NCBI RefSeq assembly: GCF_000972845.2
Contig: NC_040018.1
Span: 7,313,266-7,377,265 of the forward strand
Reading direction: 5' to 3'
Length of the DNA: 64,000 bases
Origin: Larimichthys crocea
Lineage: Eukaryota; Chordata; Actinopteri; Sciaenidae
In this document: positions 25,201 to 51,561 of the stretch, piece after piece
Numbering within the stretch: position 1 is the first letter of the stretch
How the letters are laid out: every line of letters starts with the position of its first letter
Translations under genes and position numbers: made by a program
The notes under the pieces: generated by a model
What the model was told of the DNA's origin: nothing
Databases searched by the model: none
The model's input: the letters and a program-made list of their open reading frames with translations, nothing else

Positions 25201-27805
25201 GTCGAGTTGCTCGTTCAGTTTGTGGGTGAGAACAATGATTGAAACGGTAATATCAGGATCGTGTGACAGTTTTATCACCATCTATTATTACCTGCTGCTT
25301 GAAGAAAAAAGGCTTATCTAACTGGATTTCATAATGATAATATCAGTAGGTCAAGTGACTCTGATTGGCTATATGATTCATATGGGGGGGGGGGGATGTG
25401 AGCTGACATGTCGCTCATAACAAATGAAATCAGTTTGGCTGTATTAGCCAATCAGAATCATTATTTAAAAATGTATTCTGCTCCTGTAATCTGATGTCAT
25501 CAGATCATGTTATGAGCCGAGCTGAATGGAAATCTGAACAGACAGCAACAATAACTAAAGAGGGGCAATGGATATTAGAGAACCCTTCCTAAGCCCCACC
25601 CTCTTTGCTCCGTGCTCCAATAGTAGTTGAACAAGTTTGGTCAACTTTCTCTTCCTGTTTAAAGTTGTTGCTGGGCAACCTGAGGAAATCAGAGACAAGA
25701 AAGTTGAGGCTGCTCAACTGTGATTGGAGCACAGAGCAAATAGGGGTGGGACTTTGAAAGGGTCAGTTGAGGCCATGTGTACTGCTGCAGCAGGTAAAAC
25801 ATCAGGACAGGTTTGAATCCACTGACCGGCTGATGTTACAATCACTTCACTGCAGTGGTTAGCCAGCGCTTCGTGTTCGTAGGGTGGCTGTAGCACAGCA
25901 AAAAGCTCGTCCATTAATCAGAAATCCCTGGTTCCTCCAGTCTACATGTTGAAGTGTCTTAGGGTATGATTGTTCCTGAAGACTGAGCCTGAGTGTGTAT
26001 GAATGTTGTATGATCTGCTCTTTTGCTCTTGTGTCCTTGCGTCTTTTAAGTCCATGCTGGCTGGACATTTTCCAGTGAATGACACATTGCTTTGTTTTCA
26101 TGTTCCTCATCTTCCGATTGTCTTCCTTCTTTCTCTAACTACCACCACACCTCACTCCTCAGGCCGACATGGGGATGACCTACTCTGACTTGTCAGTGAT
26201 TGGACGACTGAGGAAGATCTCCAAGTGTGGCCCCTTCAGCATGTTCTGTAAACTCATTCACATGTGGAAAGATGCGCTCTCAGCCACAGAGGTCAGTTAA
26301 GCCCTCCACTGGAGGAACAAGGTGAAATCTGCCACAGAGAAATGCAGAGCAGACACTTTGAGGCAAAGTGTGACTTTAAACTGTTGGCCTGTATCTGTGC
26401 TAAAAGACACACTCAAACCATGAATCATCACAGACTGAACTGTCTCTGTATAATGATAAAAAAAAAAACAGTGCCATGGGTTTTTAAAAGTAAACTCAGT
26501 AAAGCTGGATACTTTTGCAAAGGGAAAAAAAGGAATTTATCTCACAAGCAGTAAGAAATGATTAGTGGACTCGGCATTACTCAGTAATAATGTGTGTTTG
26601 TGTGATGTTTAGCCAAGTTAGAGTAATTACTAGTGCTGTCAAAATTAACGCGTTAATTTTGTTTATTTTTAAAGAATTAACACGGTAAAAAAAATTAACG
26701 CAATTAACGCGGTTTTGTTTACTTCCGGTGGCGGCCGCCATTTTGGATGTGGCAAAGTAGAGCTTTATTTCCCAGATATATTAGTGTGTGTGTGTGTGAA
26801 TGGGTGTATAAGAGGCATTAACTTAAAGCCCTCACGGAGACTGCGCCCTGGGCGGTCGCCCACATTGCCCATAGCTAAAAACGGCCCTGCTTGTTTTAGT
26901 TTACGGGCAGATCTGCCACATCCAATATGGCGGACAAGTTAACGTATCGCAGCAACGGACCAACCTGCTCAATGAGACGTCTGTGTATATATGTCTATGA
27001 TCTATCCTAACTAAAGGAGAGTCTGTGGTGTAAAGATGGATAAGGACGGACTTTTAGGGGGAACATTTCATTTTAAAAAGTTGCCCGACGGCTCGTTGGA
27101 CAGATTAATCTGTTGATAGATTAATCGCGATTAATCGCGATTAATTACAGAAATTTTTGCGATTAATTAGTTAATTTTTTTTAATCGATTGACAGCCCTA
27201 GTAATTACTGCTCGTGATGTTTAAGAATTGTACTTTCACGTCACAGTTTTACCATAATATGAATGAAGCTTCAGCTGCAGATCATTTCTGGATGTTCTGA
27301 CATTTAAACAGTTTTTTGTCAAACAGGTGTTTGTTATTTAAAATGTGTCTTTGGGACACTGATCATGAATATCGTGTGTTTATCAGCTGTTAGCAGAACA
27401 CTTACACTGTATTGCTGTCTTTTCTCAGGTGGCCCAGAAGGTGAAGCACTTCTTTCGGATGTACTCAGTGAACCGCCACAAGATGACCACGGTGACACCG
27501 TCCTACCACGCCGAGAGCTACAGTCCTGACGACAACCGCTTCGACCTCCGACCTTTCCTCTACAACACACGCTGGACCTGGCAGTTCAGGTGCATCGACA
27601 ACCAGGTAGGGATCCATGCATCAGGCAGGAAACATCTCACTGTGTTCCGAATATTTCAAATGGTGGACTAGACAGTAATGTAGAGAGCAGTCCATAGATG
27701 TATGGATTATATTTGGAAGACAAACAGTGGATAAACATCTTTAAGAAGGTTGCATGTCTTTTCTCACAGGTGGCTCAGATGGAAGCAAACACTCCAAAGC
27801 AGTGA
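13783..27805 (+). CDS. nadsyn1: nadsyn1, glutamine-dependent NAD+ synthetase
   Basis: This cytosolic enzyme makes NAD+ from deamido-NAD+, ATP and glutamine, the last step of the de novo and Preiss-Handler routes. Exons: 13783-13867, 13969-14029, 15919-16035, 16331-16384, 16467-16556, 18231-18282, 18378-18466, 18555-18672, 18920-19051, 19304-19375, 21104-21228, 21311-21359, 21444-21546, 21840-22008, 23100-23235, 23498-23604, 24288-24419, 25103-25172, 26163-26291, 27429-27605, 27770-27805. They sum to 2103 nt, 700 aa, close to the usual vertebrate length, with every join in frame. The N-terminal nitrilase-type glutaminase half has GPELEICGYG (Glu45), RPK (Lys114) and GTEMCAELW (Cys175), the expected Glu-Lys-Cys triad. 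The C-terminal synthetase half has the ATP pyrophosphatase loop SGGVDS (356-361), LGSANVDES and [20 protein letters not shown]. The start [10 protein letters not shown] is the conserved one. The frame is intact; introns hold several transposons. Confidence 0.97.
14045..14858. repeat. long inverted repeat (275-bp arms) in nadsyn1 intron 2
   Basis: The arm at 14045-14319 is repeated in reverse complement at 14583-14858, with only scattered differences. Shared landmarks are AGACATATATACATAGAC at the outer ends and GCACCAAACCAAC at the inner ends. The loop of about 260 bp contains a CA/TATA-rich run (14525-14575). The left arm starts 15 nt past the exon 2 donor. No transposase frame is present and no target duplication was clear. 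Arm-like copies occur once each inside the elements at 26631-27200 and 51583-52486. Confidence 0.88.
16935..17812 (+). mobile_element. L2-type LINE, 3' end with reverse-transcriptase C-terminus
   Basis: An open frame (16969-17565, about 198 codons, extending a few codons upstream) encodes the thumb/C-terminal part of an L2-clade reverse transcriptase: [66 protein letters not shown] and [10 protein letters not shown] short 3' UTR follows and ends at 'tatataaataaag' plus short GATTG repeats, as L2 elements do. The 5' end is truncated. The frame is uninterrupted in this part, so insertion is probably fairly recent. It sits in nadsyn1 intron 5 in the sense direction. Confidence 0.88.
19254..19296 (+). 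repeat. (GT)n tract before nadsyn1 exon 10 acceptor
   Basis: A pure GT run of about 43 bp ends 7 nt before the start of exon 10 (19304) and leaves only TTTTGCAG as the acceptor region. Confidence 0.9.
22318..22450 (+). repeat. dispersed teleost repeat fragment
   Basis: The order 'gtacttatatagctcctttc', 'ccactcaaagcactttacac', 'ctcattcacccattcacaca' and 'ggagcagtttggggttcttg' is a common fish repeat. A reverse-complement relative is at 41080-41165 ('ggcagctccatcagtgtgtg', 'aatgggtgaatgagatatg'). Confidence 0.6.
23758..23860 (-). repeat. L2-like LINE 3' fragment
   Basis: It shares 'gacactttccatacagagca' and 'atattatttacagagactca' with the copy at 2940-3135. It lies in nadsyn1 intron 16. Confidence 0.6.
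25580..25764. mobile_element. palindromic MITE in nadsyn1 intron 18
   Basis: The left arm (GAACCCTT, CCCCACCC, TTTGCTC, GTGCTCCAAT, TCAACTTTCT) faces a right arm that is its imperfect reverse complement (AGAAAGTTGA, ATTGGAGCAC, GAGCAAA, GGGTGGG, AAGGGTC). Total length is 185 bp and there is no coding capacity. No clear target duplication was found, so the superfamily is unassigned. Confidence 0.75.
26631..27200 (+). mobile_element. hAT (ZBED-like) deletion derivative, 570 bp, in nadsyn1 intron 19
   Basis: The ends are TAGTGCTGTCAA and TTGACAGCCCTA, a 12-bp inverted repeat with one mismatch. An identical 8-bp duplication GTAATTAC flanks it (26623-26630 and 27201-27208). Inside, a start-like ATGGATAAGGACGG leads into codons for [15 protein letters not shown], then the sequence jumps to the AT-rich 3' end, so most of the transposase is deleted. 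It also carries one arm-like copy (26768-26998) of the inverted repeat in intron 2. Confidence 0.92.
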
Positions 27806-28015
27806 CAGCCTGAGGTCTTCAGGTTCACATCAAAACACATCAAACATCTTCTGGTGATTTTTCACAGCTTTAAGTGAAGCTAAATACGAGTCTACCTCAG
27901 CCTTTCTGTATTACATCATTTGTGAAATGCAGGAGTGCATAATGTGTCCGAAACAGTAAACAGTTCCTCAGCTGTTCCTCCTCTCCGAATGTTGTATGTG
28001 ATCAAGTCCAACTAG

Positions 28016-28021
28016 AATAAA
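28016..28021 (+). terminator. candidate nadsyn1 poly(A) signal AATAAA
   Basis: AATAAA in 'ctagaataaaaaagtc' lies about 210 nt after the nadsyn1 stop, with GT-rich sequence (cctgtgtgtgtgtg) following at a suitable distance. Confidence 0.65.
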
Positions 28022-29016
28022 AAAGTCACCGCAGTGCTTCAATGATCCTGTGTGTGTGTGATGCAGTCAACAGACATGATTTTTATATTTGTTAATGTTG
28101 TTGTTTAATGTTTGAGATGAAAAACACGTTGAAGCACCGTCACAGAATGATATTTCAGATATTACATGAACTCTATATTAATGTTCAGCCACAGTTCTTA
28201 CTAAAAACATGACTGCTGTGATCACATATTTTACAATGGATGAAAATTGTTTTCAGTAGTGCCATGACTGTTTGATGATAATGACATCAGTTTATTAAAA
28301 GTGTGTTTTCTGTATTTTCTTGAAGCTGTAATTTTTTACAAAGCTAGTAGTCTTCATTTAGATGAAGAAATAGTAATTGTAAGTTTTGACTAATGTTGAA
28401 CTTAACCAAGCGTAGGACTTGGTTTGGTTTGTTCTGTTCTGGAAGCTTTCTTAATACAGTTATGGTAAATATGTATATTTAGCACTTTACTTGGGTCATA
28501 GTTTACTATGTAAAAACAGAATATTCTGTTGTTATATACTCTCCACCTCGTGTCGAGAGGGTACATTCAAGTATTTAGTTAAAGGTTTAAAGGGTTATGT
28601 AAGACATATGACACCTGTTGTTGAGTTGTGGGTTTTGAGATGGCTCTTTGAGGTAAGATGCTTCAGAAAGGGAATTATGAGCAAGTCTGTTCAGTAGTTG
28701 ATGTTATTTCTAAGGGCTATATATATATTTATTTATTTATTTATTTATTTCAGTGTGAGATCTAATGTTCTGTTGAAAAACTGTTTGGTAGACACAGTGT
28801 GGACAGGCAGAAGCGTCTCGCCTTCACACAGGCACAGTGTTTGTTGTATTAGAGGTGGTTAAGCAGGATCCGGATGTGTCCAGGTGTCTGGGTGGCTCCT
28901 TTAGCCTCAGCCTGATCTGATCTGATCTGTGCCCTCTTGTTTGAAATGTGTGTGTGTGTGTGTGTGTGTCACTTTGGGCCGAGTGTAATTGTTGTATGGA
29001 TAGATTGGGGCAATTT

Positions 29017-29382
29017 GGGGGCGGCAGTAGCTCAGTCCATAGGGACTTGGCTTGGGAACCGGAGGGTGGCCGATTCAAGTCCCACATGGACCAAAAATAT
29101 GGAAGGTGGACTGGTAGCTGGAGCGGTGCCAGTTCACCTCCTGGGCACTGCCGAGGTGCCCTTGAGCATGGCACTGATCCCCCACAACAGCTCGCTGGGC
29201 GCTTCTCAGGGGGGCTGCCCATCACTCCACCATCTCTCTCCACATTTGCATGTCTATGAGCCCTTGTACCTTGTGCTGCATGGGTTAAAATGCATGTCAA
29301 AATAAAAAATAGAGTGAAAAAAGAATTTCCCCATTGAGGAATTAATAAAGTATATCTTCTTCTTCTTCTTCTTCTTCTTCTT
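29017..29382 (+). mobile_element. tRNA-derived SINE, copy 1
   Basis: A tRNA-like head has an A-box-like GTAGCTCAGTCCATAGGG and a B box GATTCAAGTCC (29072-29082). A conserved body follows, then 'atttccccattgaggaatta' and a (CTT)n tail. A near-identical copy is at 53014-53320 with B box GGTTCAAGTCC. This copy has extra body sequence (about 29143-29165 and 29262-29282) that copy 2 lacks. It lies about 500 bp upstream of the tpcn2 start. Confidence 0.88.
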
Positions 29383-29752
29383 AGATGGCTCAGAGGTGAC
29401 GTACACCTTCCATTGTGCGTACATTACGCAGCGTTTTTCCGCGAGGCCCCGCCCTGAATCTCTGCTGGCTCCAACTTTATTATTATTACTGTTATTATTA
29501 TTATTACTGTTATTATTACTGTTATTATTACACTTATTACTGAACTCTGAAACAGTGTGTGTGTGTGTTCACGTCACTCCGAGGCTCTGAGCAGCGTGTG
29601 CGGTGTGTGTAGGTGGAGTTTGAGCGCACACACTCTGTAAAGTGATCTCCTGTGGAGAGGGGGGAGAGGGGGGAGGAGCAGAGCACCGACTTCCTAAAAA
29701 CACATTCCCGTGCCCTCTGCTCTGCTCCGCGAGCCTTGTTGTGTTCAGACCT

Positions 29753-29825
29753 CTCAGACTAAAGACTGATCTCAGACTAAAGACTGATCTCAAGACTAAA
29801 GACTGATCTCAGACTAAAGACTGAT
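29753..29825 (+). repeat. four 18-bp tandem repeats before the tpcn2 start
   Basis: The unit CTCAGACTAAAGACTGAT occurs four times in a row (the third has one extra A). The array ends 55 nt before the tpcn2 ATG, so it is probably in the 5' UTR. It contains no ATG. Confidence 0.9.
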
Positions 29826-29880
29826 CTCCTGCTGCTTTCACTTTCACCGCGGAGGACACGCAGACACGACCAGTTCCTGG

Positions 29881-47692
<17,812 letters not shown>

Positions 47693-49107
47693 CACACACA
47701 CACACACACACACACACAGCACTAGCACTTATCTGCAGAAACGAGTCAAGACTGTTACTGTAAATGAGTGTATGGTCGAAGCACTGAGGTTCAAATGACA
47801 CCATGTTACTCCTTGTTTATTTTTAATGTGTAAGACTGTGATATGTAATGAATGTTTTTATTATCTGTTAGTTGTTCTTCATGAGGAAAACCACTGCAGT
47901 TTCTGATTGGTCAAGGCTGTCTTTGGGCAGATGATGTCATTGGTTGAGTTGTACACAAGTTGAGTGTTGTTTACCGTTCCATTCTGAAATACCGCACGGC
48001 ATCAGAGACGGTTCTGTTGGTGCTGAATCGTCTGCCCGTTTCACCAAAGATGATCTATAACAGCTGAACGAATTCTGTGTCTCAGCTCAGATACTTCTGT
48101 TAGTACACTGTGTACAGCAGGTAGTGTTGTCTCAATTTAAGTATGGCTGTAATGATCGCAACATTGTACTGCTTCTTCTTCTTCTTCTTCTTCAAATTGT
48201 ACAATGTACAACTTGGTACTTGACTTCAGCCAGAACTGACAGTGTGAATGCACATTGAAAGTGTGAGTATGGAAGTATGGGAACTGAGACACAAAATAGA
48301 ACCTCACTAATTTTCTGAACATTGAATTTCATCATCCACACAAAAGTTCACCTCCTCAGTTGTAGAGCATCTCTGACCGTATAAATCAGTGTTTTTAAAA
48401 GAAATGAGTCCACAAAGGACTGCCAATTTCAGATCTGGAAACTGCACAAAGAGAAAGCTAATCCAAATTTCTGATGTTAACCACTATAGTTGTTTTGTGT
48501 GCCACATGGTGGCACTGCTGTCCTCAAGACCATCAAAAAGCACAGAACTGACTCCAGCCTCCAGAGCAGTCTTTCACTGAAACCACTAAACCTCTTTCAG
48601 TTCATTGTCTTGTCTCATCTCGCTCTGATGGACGGGTTGAGAGAAGTGCTGCTATATGGGACTTGTTTACAGTGAACATCACAGGTGCTGTCGCACTCAT
48701 TGAATCTGAAAGTACCGAGCTGTGTTCACGTGTCGGAGGAAAAACAAGCAGGATTCTTTGTGGAAGGCCAAAAGCAGCACAGTTTGTCTATTTGCTTCTA
48801 AACTCTGATATGACAGAAAACGTTTTGTGACACCTAACTGAACAAGAACGCGAACACGGTTGTTTTGGTTCTGTCCATGTTCAGAGCAACAGTGGACAGA
48901 ACAGTTATCGAGGGAGTTTTTGGAGAGTTGACTTCTAAACTAACTTCTAAAAGTTAAAAAAAAACAAAAAAAAAACACATCCACATCCAGTAACTGGAAA
49001 ACACTCAGTCATATTTCTATTCCAGCTCATGAGGAAATGTTACAATCTGGCAAATACCGTAGTTACTTACCTGGAACTACACCGAAACCAACACACTTCC
49101 TTATTGG

Positions 49108-49157
<50 letters not shown>

Positions 49158-49590
49158 ACACGCACACACACCTGAGACAGTAAAATGTAACATTTCCAGA
49201 ACGTGCTGTGCAGGTGTGACAGGTGAAAATATTGTGGAGCGTTTGTGGTGCTGGTGAGGCCGGAGGGTGAAACCGTCAGTGCCAAATATGAACACAAGCT
49301 CTGTCTTTGCAGGGCGGCGTCTGCCAGGAAGCCAGTGTAGTTTTTTTTTTTTTTTAAGAGGTTGACTCTGTTTTATTTGAATTAAGAGTTTTCCTAGTGT
49401 GCCATTGTATTTATATAAATGCAGATCAAATATTTGTTACATGTAGAAAAAAAGAGGGAAAATTTTTTATTGAGGGAAGTTTGGATGTGAAGCAGATTTC
49501 TGATATGTGGATTAAGTCAGGATGTAGCTTGTATTTTATTCATGTTTGTATAAAGCTGATTTTAAATAAATACTTTTAAATTTTAAAGAT
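47693..49590 (+). other. tpcn2: presumed tpcn2 3' UTR
   Basis: Non-coding sequence after the stop, with a CA run directly behind it (47691-47718), a (CTT)n run (48171-48193), a long CA microsatellite (49111-49168) and an A/T-rich end. AATAAA at 49565-49570 is the likely signal. Extent is inferred. Confidence 0.45.
49565..49570 (+). terminator. candidate tpcn2 poly(A) signal AATAAA
   Basis: AATAAA in 'gattttaaataaatac', with a T/G-rich stretch (gatttgttttgtc) about 20-30 nt further on. Confidence 0.5.
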
Positions 49591-50048
49591 TTGTTTTGTC
49601 ACCTTAACCATTCAGACAGCACGGGGGTCAAAGGTCATGCAAAGCAGTCTTATCCTGAATTAACATTACTGTGACTTCTCTGTCACAGCAGTGCTGCAGG
49701 AGGGGTGTGCATGGCATGTTGGGAAAAAATGAGAAACACAAGTACATGAGAGACACAAGTTTAATTTATTTTCTCATTATTATTCAAATGATATTCACAT
49801 ACAAAGTCATTTCTCCTCCTGTATAACTGACATATCCTGGCATCATTATTATTAGTATGAGTAGTATTAGTATGTATCTTCATTTTATTGTGTATGTGAT
49901 AAGGTGTATAAGTGTTATGTGAACAAAACAAAGCAAATATAAAATATACTGTACAGTATGTTAATAATAGTGTTATTAATATCTGCAGTTTGAGTACAAG
50001 GTGTCCATGATATGATATTAAAATGTTGAATACAAGCTGCTGATACAT

Positions 50049-51255
50049 ACGGTGGCCCTGAGGTGCAAAACACAACAGCAAATTCAAAAACACAATAGCA
50101 AATTCAAAAACACAACAGCAAATCGAATAACACAAGAGCAAATCAAATAACACCACAGCAAATTCAAAAACACAACAGCAAATTCAATAACACAACAGCA
50201 AATCAAATAACACAACAGTAAATTCAAAAACACAACAGCAAATTCAAAAACACAATAGCAAATCGAATAACACAACAGCAAATTCAAAAACACAACAGCA
50301 AATCGAATAACAATAGCAAATCGAATAACACAACAGCAAATTCAAAACCGAAAGGGTAGGTACCCTCGGGCGACATGAATCGTCGCTGATTGGACTGGTG
50401 GTCCTTTGAACTTTCAAAATATGAGTGCTGTTAGTGACAACGTACGCGTTGCTATATAAAAGGATACTTTGATGCACGACATGGATATGACATAATACTA
50501 CAGAAGCGCATTGCATTCACTGGATAACAATATATAAATTAGACACTTGATTTTAAAGAGTAGATAGCGTTACCACAGTACTGTATCATATTGAAGTTAT
50601 TGATTATTATTCCTAATAAAAATTCCCAGAAATTTTGAAAAGTCCTAGTAAACACTAATGTTGTTGGTGTGGCTCTGAGGATGGCTCGTTTTGATGAACA
50701 TTAGGTTGTAGCTCATTGTGATGAACATTAGGTTGTAGCTCATTGTCTGTCTTACTATGGTTGAAAATATGTGTGTTTTGTCTTTTAACAACGTTTCACT
50801 TAAGAGTTATTGATCCCGGAAGAGCCAATGTCTTTCTAACTCTACCGAAGTGCAGTGGCCAATGAGCCACCTTTCCTTATCTCGTAATTACAAGATCTTT
50901 TCTTGTTATTACGAGATAAAGTGTCTATTTTTTTTTTATCCAGTGAATGCGATGCGCTTCCGTAGTATCATGTCATATCCATGTCGTGCATCAAAATATC
51001 CTTTATAGCAGCGCGTACGTTGTCACTAACAGCGCTCATATTTTGAAAACATGTAAGCCATGTCTTTCCAGTTCAAAGGACCACCAGTCCAATCAGCGAC
51101 GATTCATGTCGCCCGAGGGTACCTACCCTTTCCATTTTGAATTTGCTGTTGTGTTATTTGATTTGCTATTGTGTTTTTGAATTTGCTGTTGTGTTATTTG
51201 ATTTGCTGTTGTGTTTTTGAATTTGCTGTTGTATTTGCACTTCAGGGCCACCGTA
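50049..51255. mobile_element. foldback transposon with 20-bp subrepeats in its inverted arms
   Basis: The ends are ACGGTGGCCCTGAGGTGCAA and its imperfect reverse complement, inside a direct 7-bp repeat GATACAT (50042-50048 and 51256-51262). Each end first holds a tandem array of a 20-bp unit (CACAACAGCAAATTCAAAAA and variants): about 14 units on the left (50071-50348) but about 5 on the right (51135-51235). Inner unique arms follow (about 50350-50529 and 50937-51130), containing for example GGGTAGGTACCCTCGGGCGA. The middle has its own small palindrome (50877-50925). No transposase frame is seen, so it is non-autonomous. It lies between tpcn2 and pop4. Confidence 0.88.
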
Positions 51256-51561
51256 GATACATCATCACACACACACACACACACAAAGACAACAACAGGA
51301 AATCAACATTCAGATTATGTGATGAGGAAGAGGAAGAGACGTGTCATGTGTTTTTCTTTGCTCCACATGTGTGCATTAATAAAGTCTACTCCACGTTTAA
51401 ATCCAATGCGCGGCACTGACTGCAGGGGGCGACATCACATCTGACAGAGGACAATCAGCCGGAAGCTGTCATGAAGAAGAAGAAGAAGAAGTGGGGAGGA
51501 ACAGGAAGTGAACTTGTGTTGTAGTCCGTGGAAACAGCACGTGAGTCCACGCAGCGTGAAC
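51256..51561 (+). promoter_or_regulatory. pop4 upstream region with ETS-like sites
   Basis: The 300 bp before the pop4 start contain CCGGAAGC (51459-51466) and ACAGGAAGTG (51501-51510), both ETS-type cores often found in housekeeping promoters, and an (AAG)n run. A short upstream frame ATG...TAG (51471-51524) ends before the main ATG. The transcription start is unknown. The foldback element ends just upstream. Confidence 0.4.

Larger units (their letters stand above)
27806..29880. other. nadsyn1 3' region and tpcn2 upstream region
   Basis: It contains the short nadsyn1 3' UTR, AT-rich spacer with a TTTA run (28722-28750), GT microsatellite (28950-28968), a SINE (29017-29382), (TTA)n runs (29479-29530), and a G/C-richer segment from about 29600 that is the likely tpcn2 promoter and leader. 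Confidence 0.55.

Noticed and set aside
28937..29305. 122-codon frame with a relative at 52917-53228
   Set aside because: The shared peptide comes from two copies of a tRNA-derived SINE and not from a gene family.
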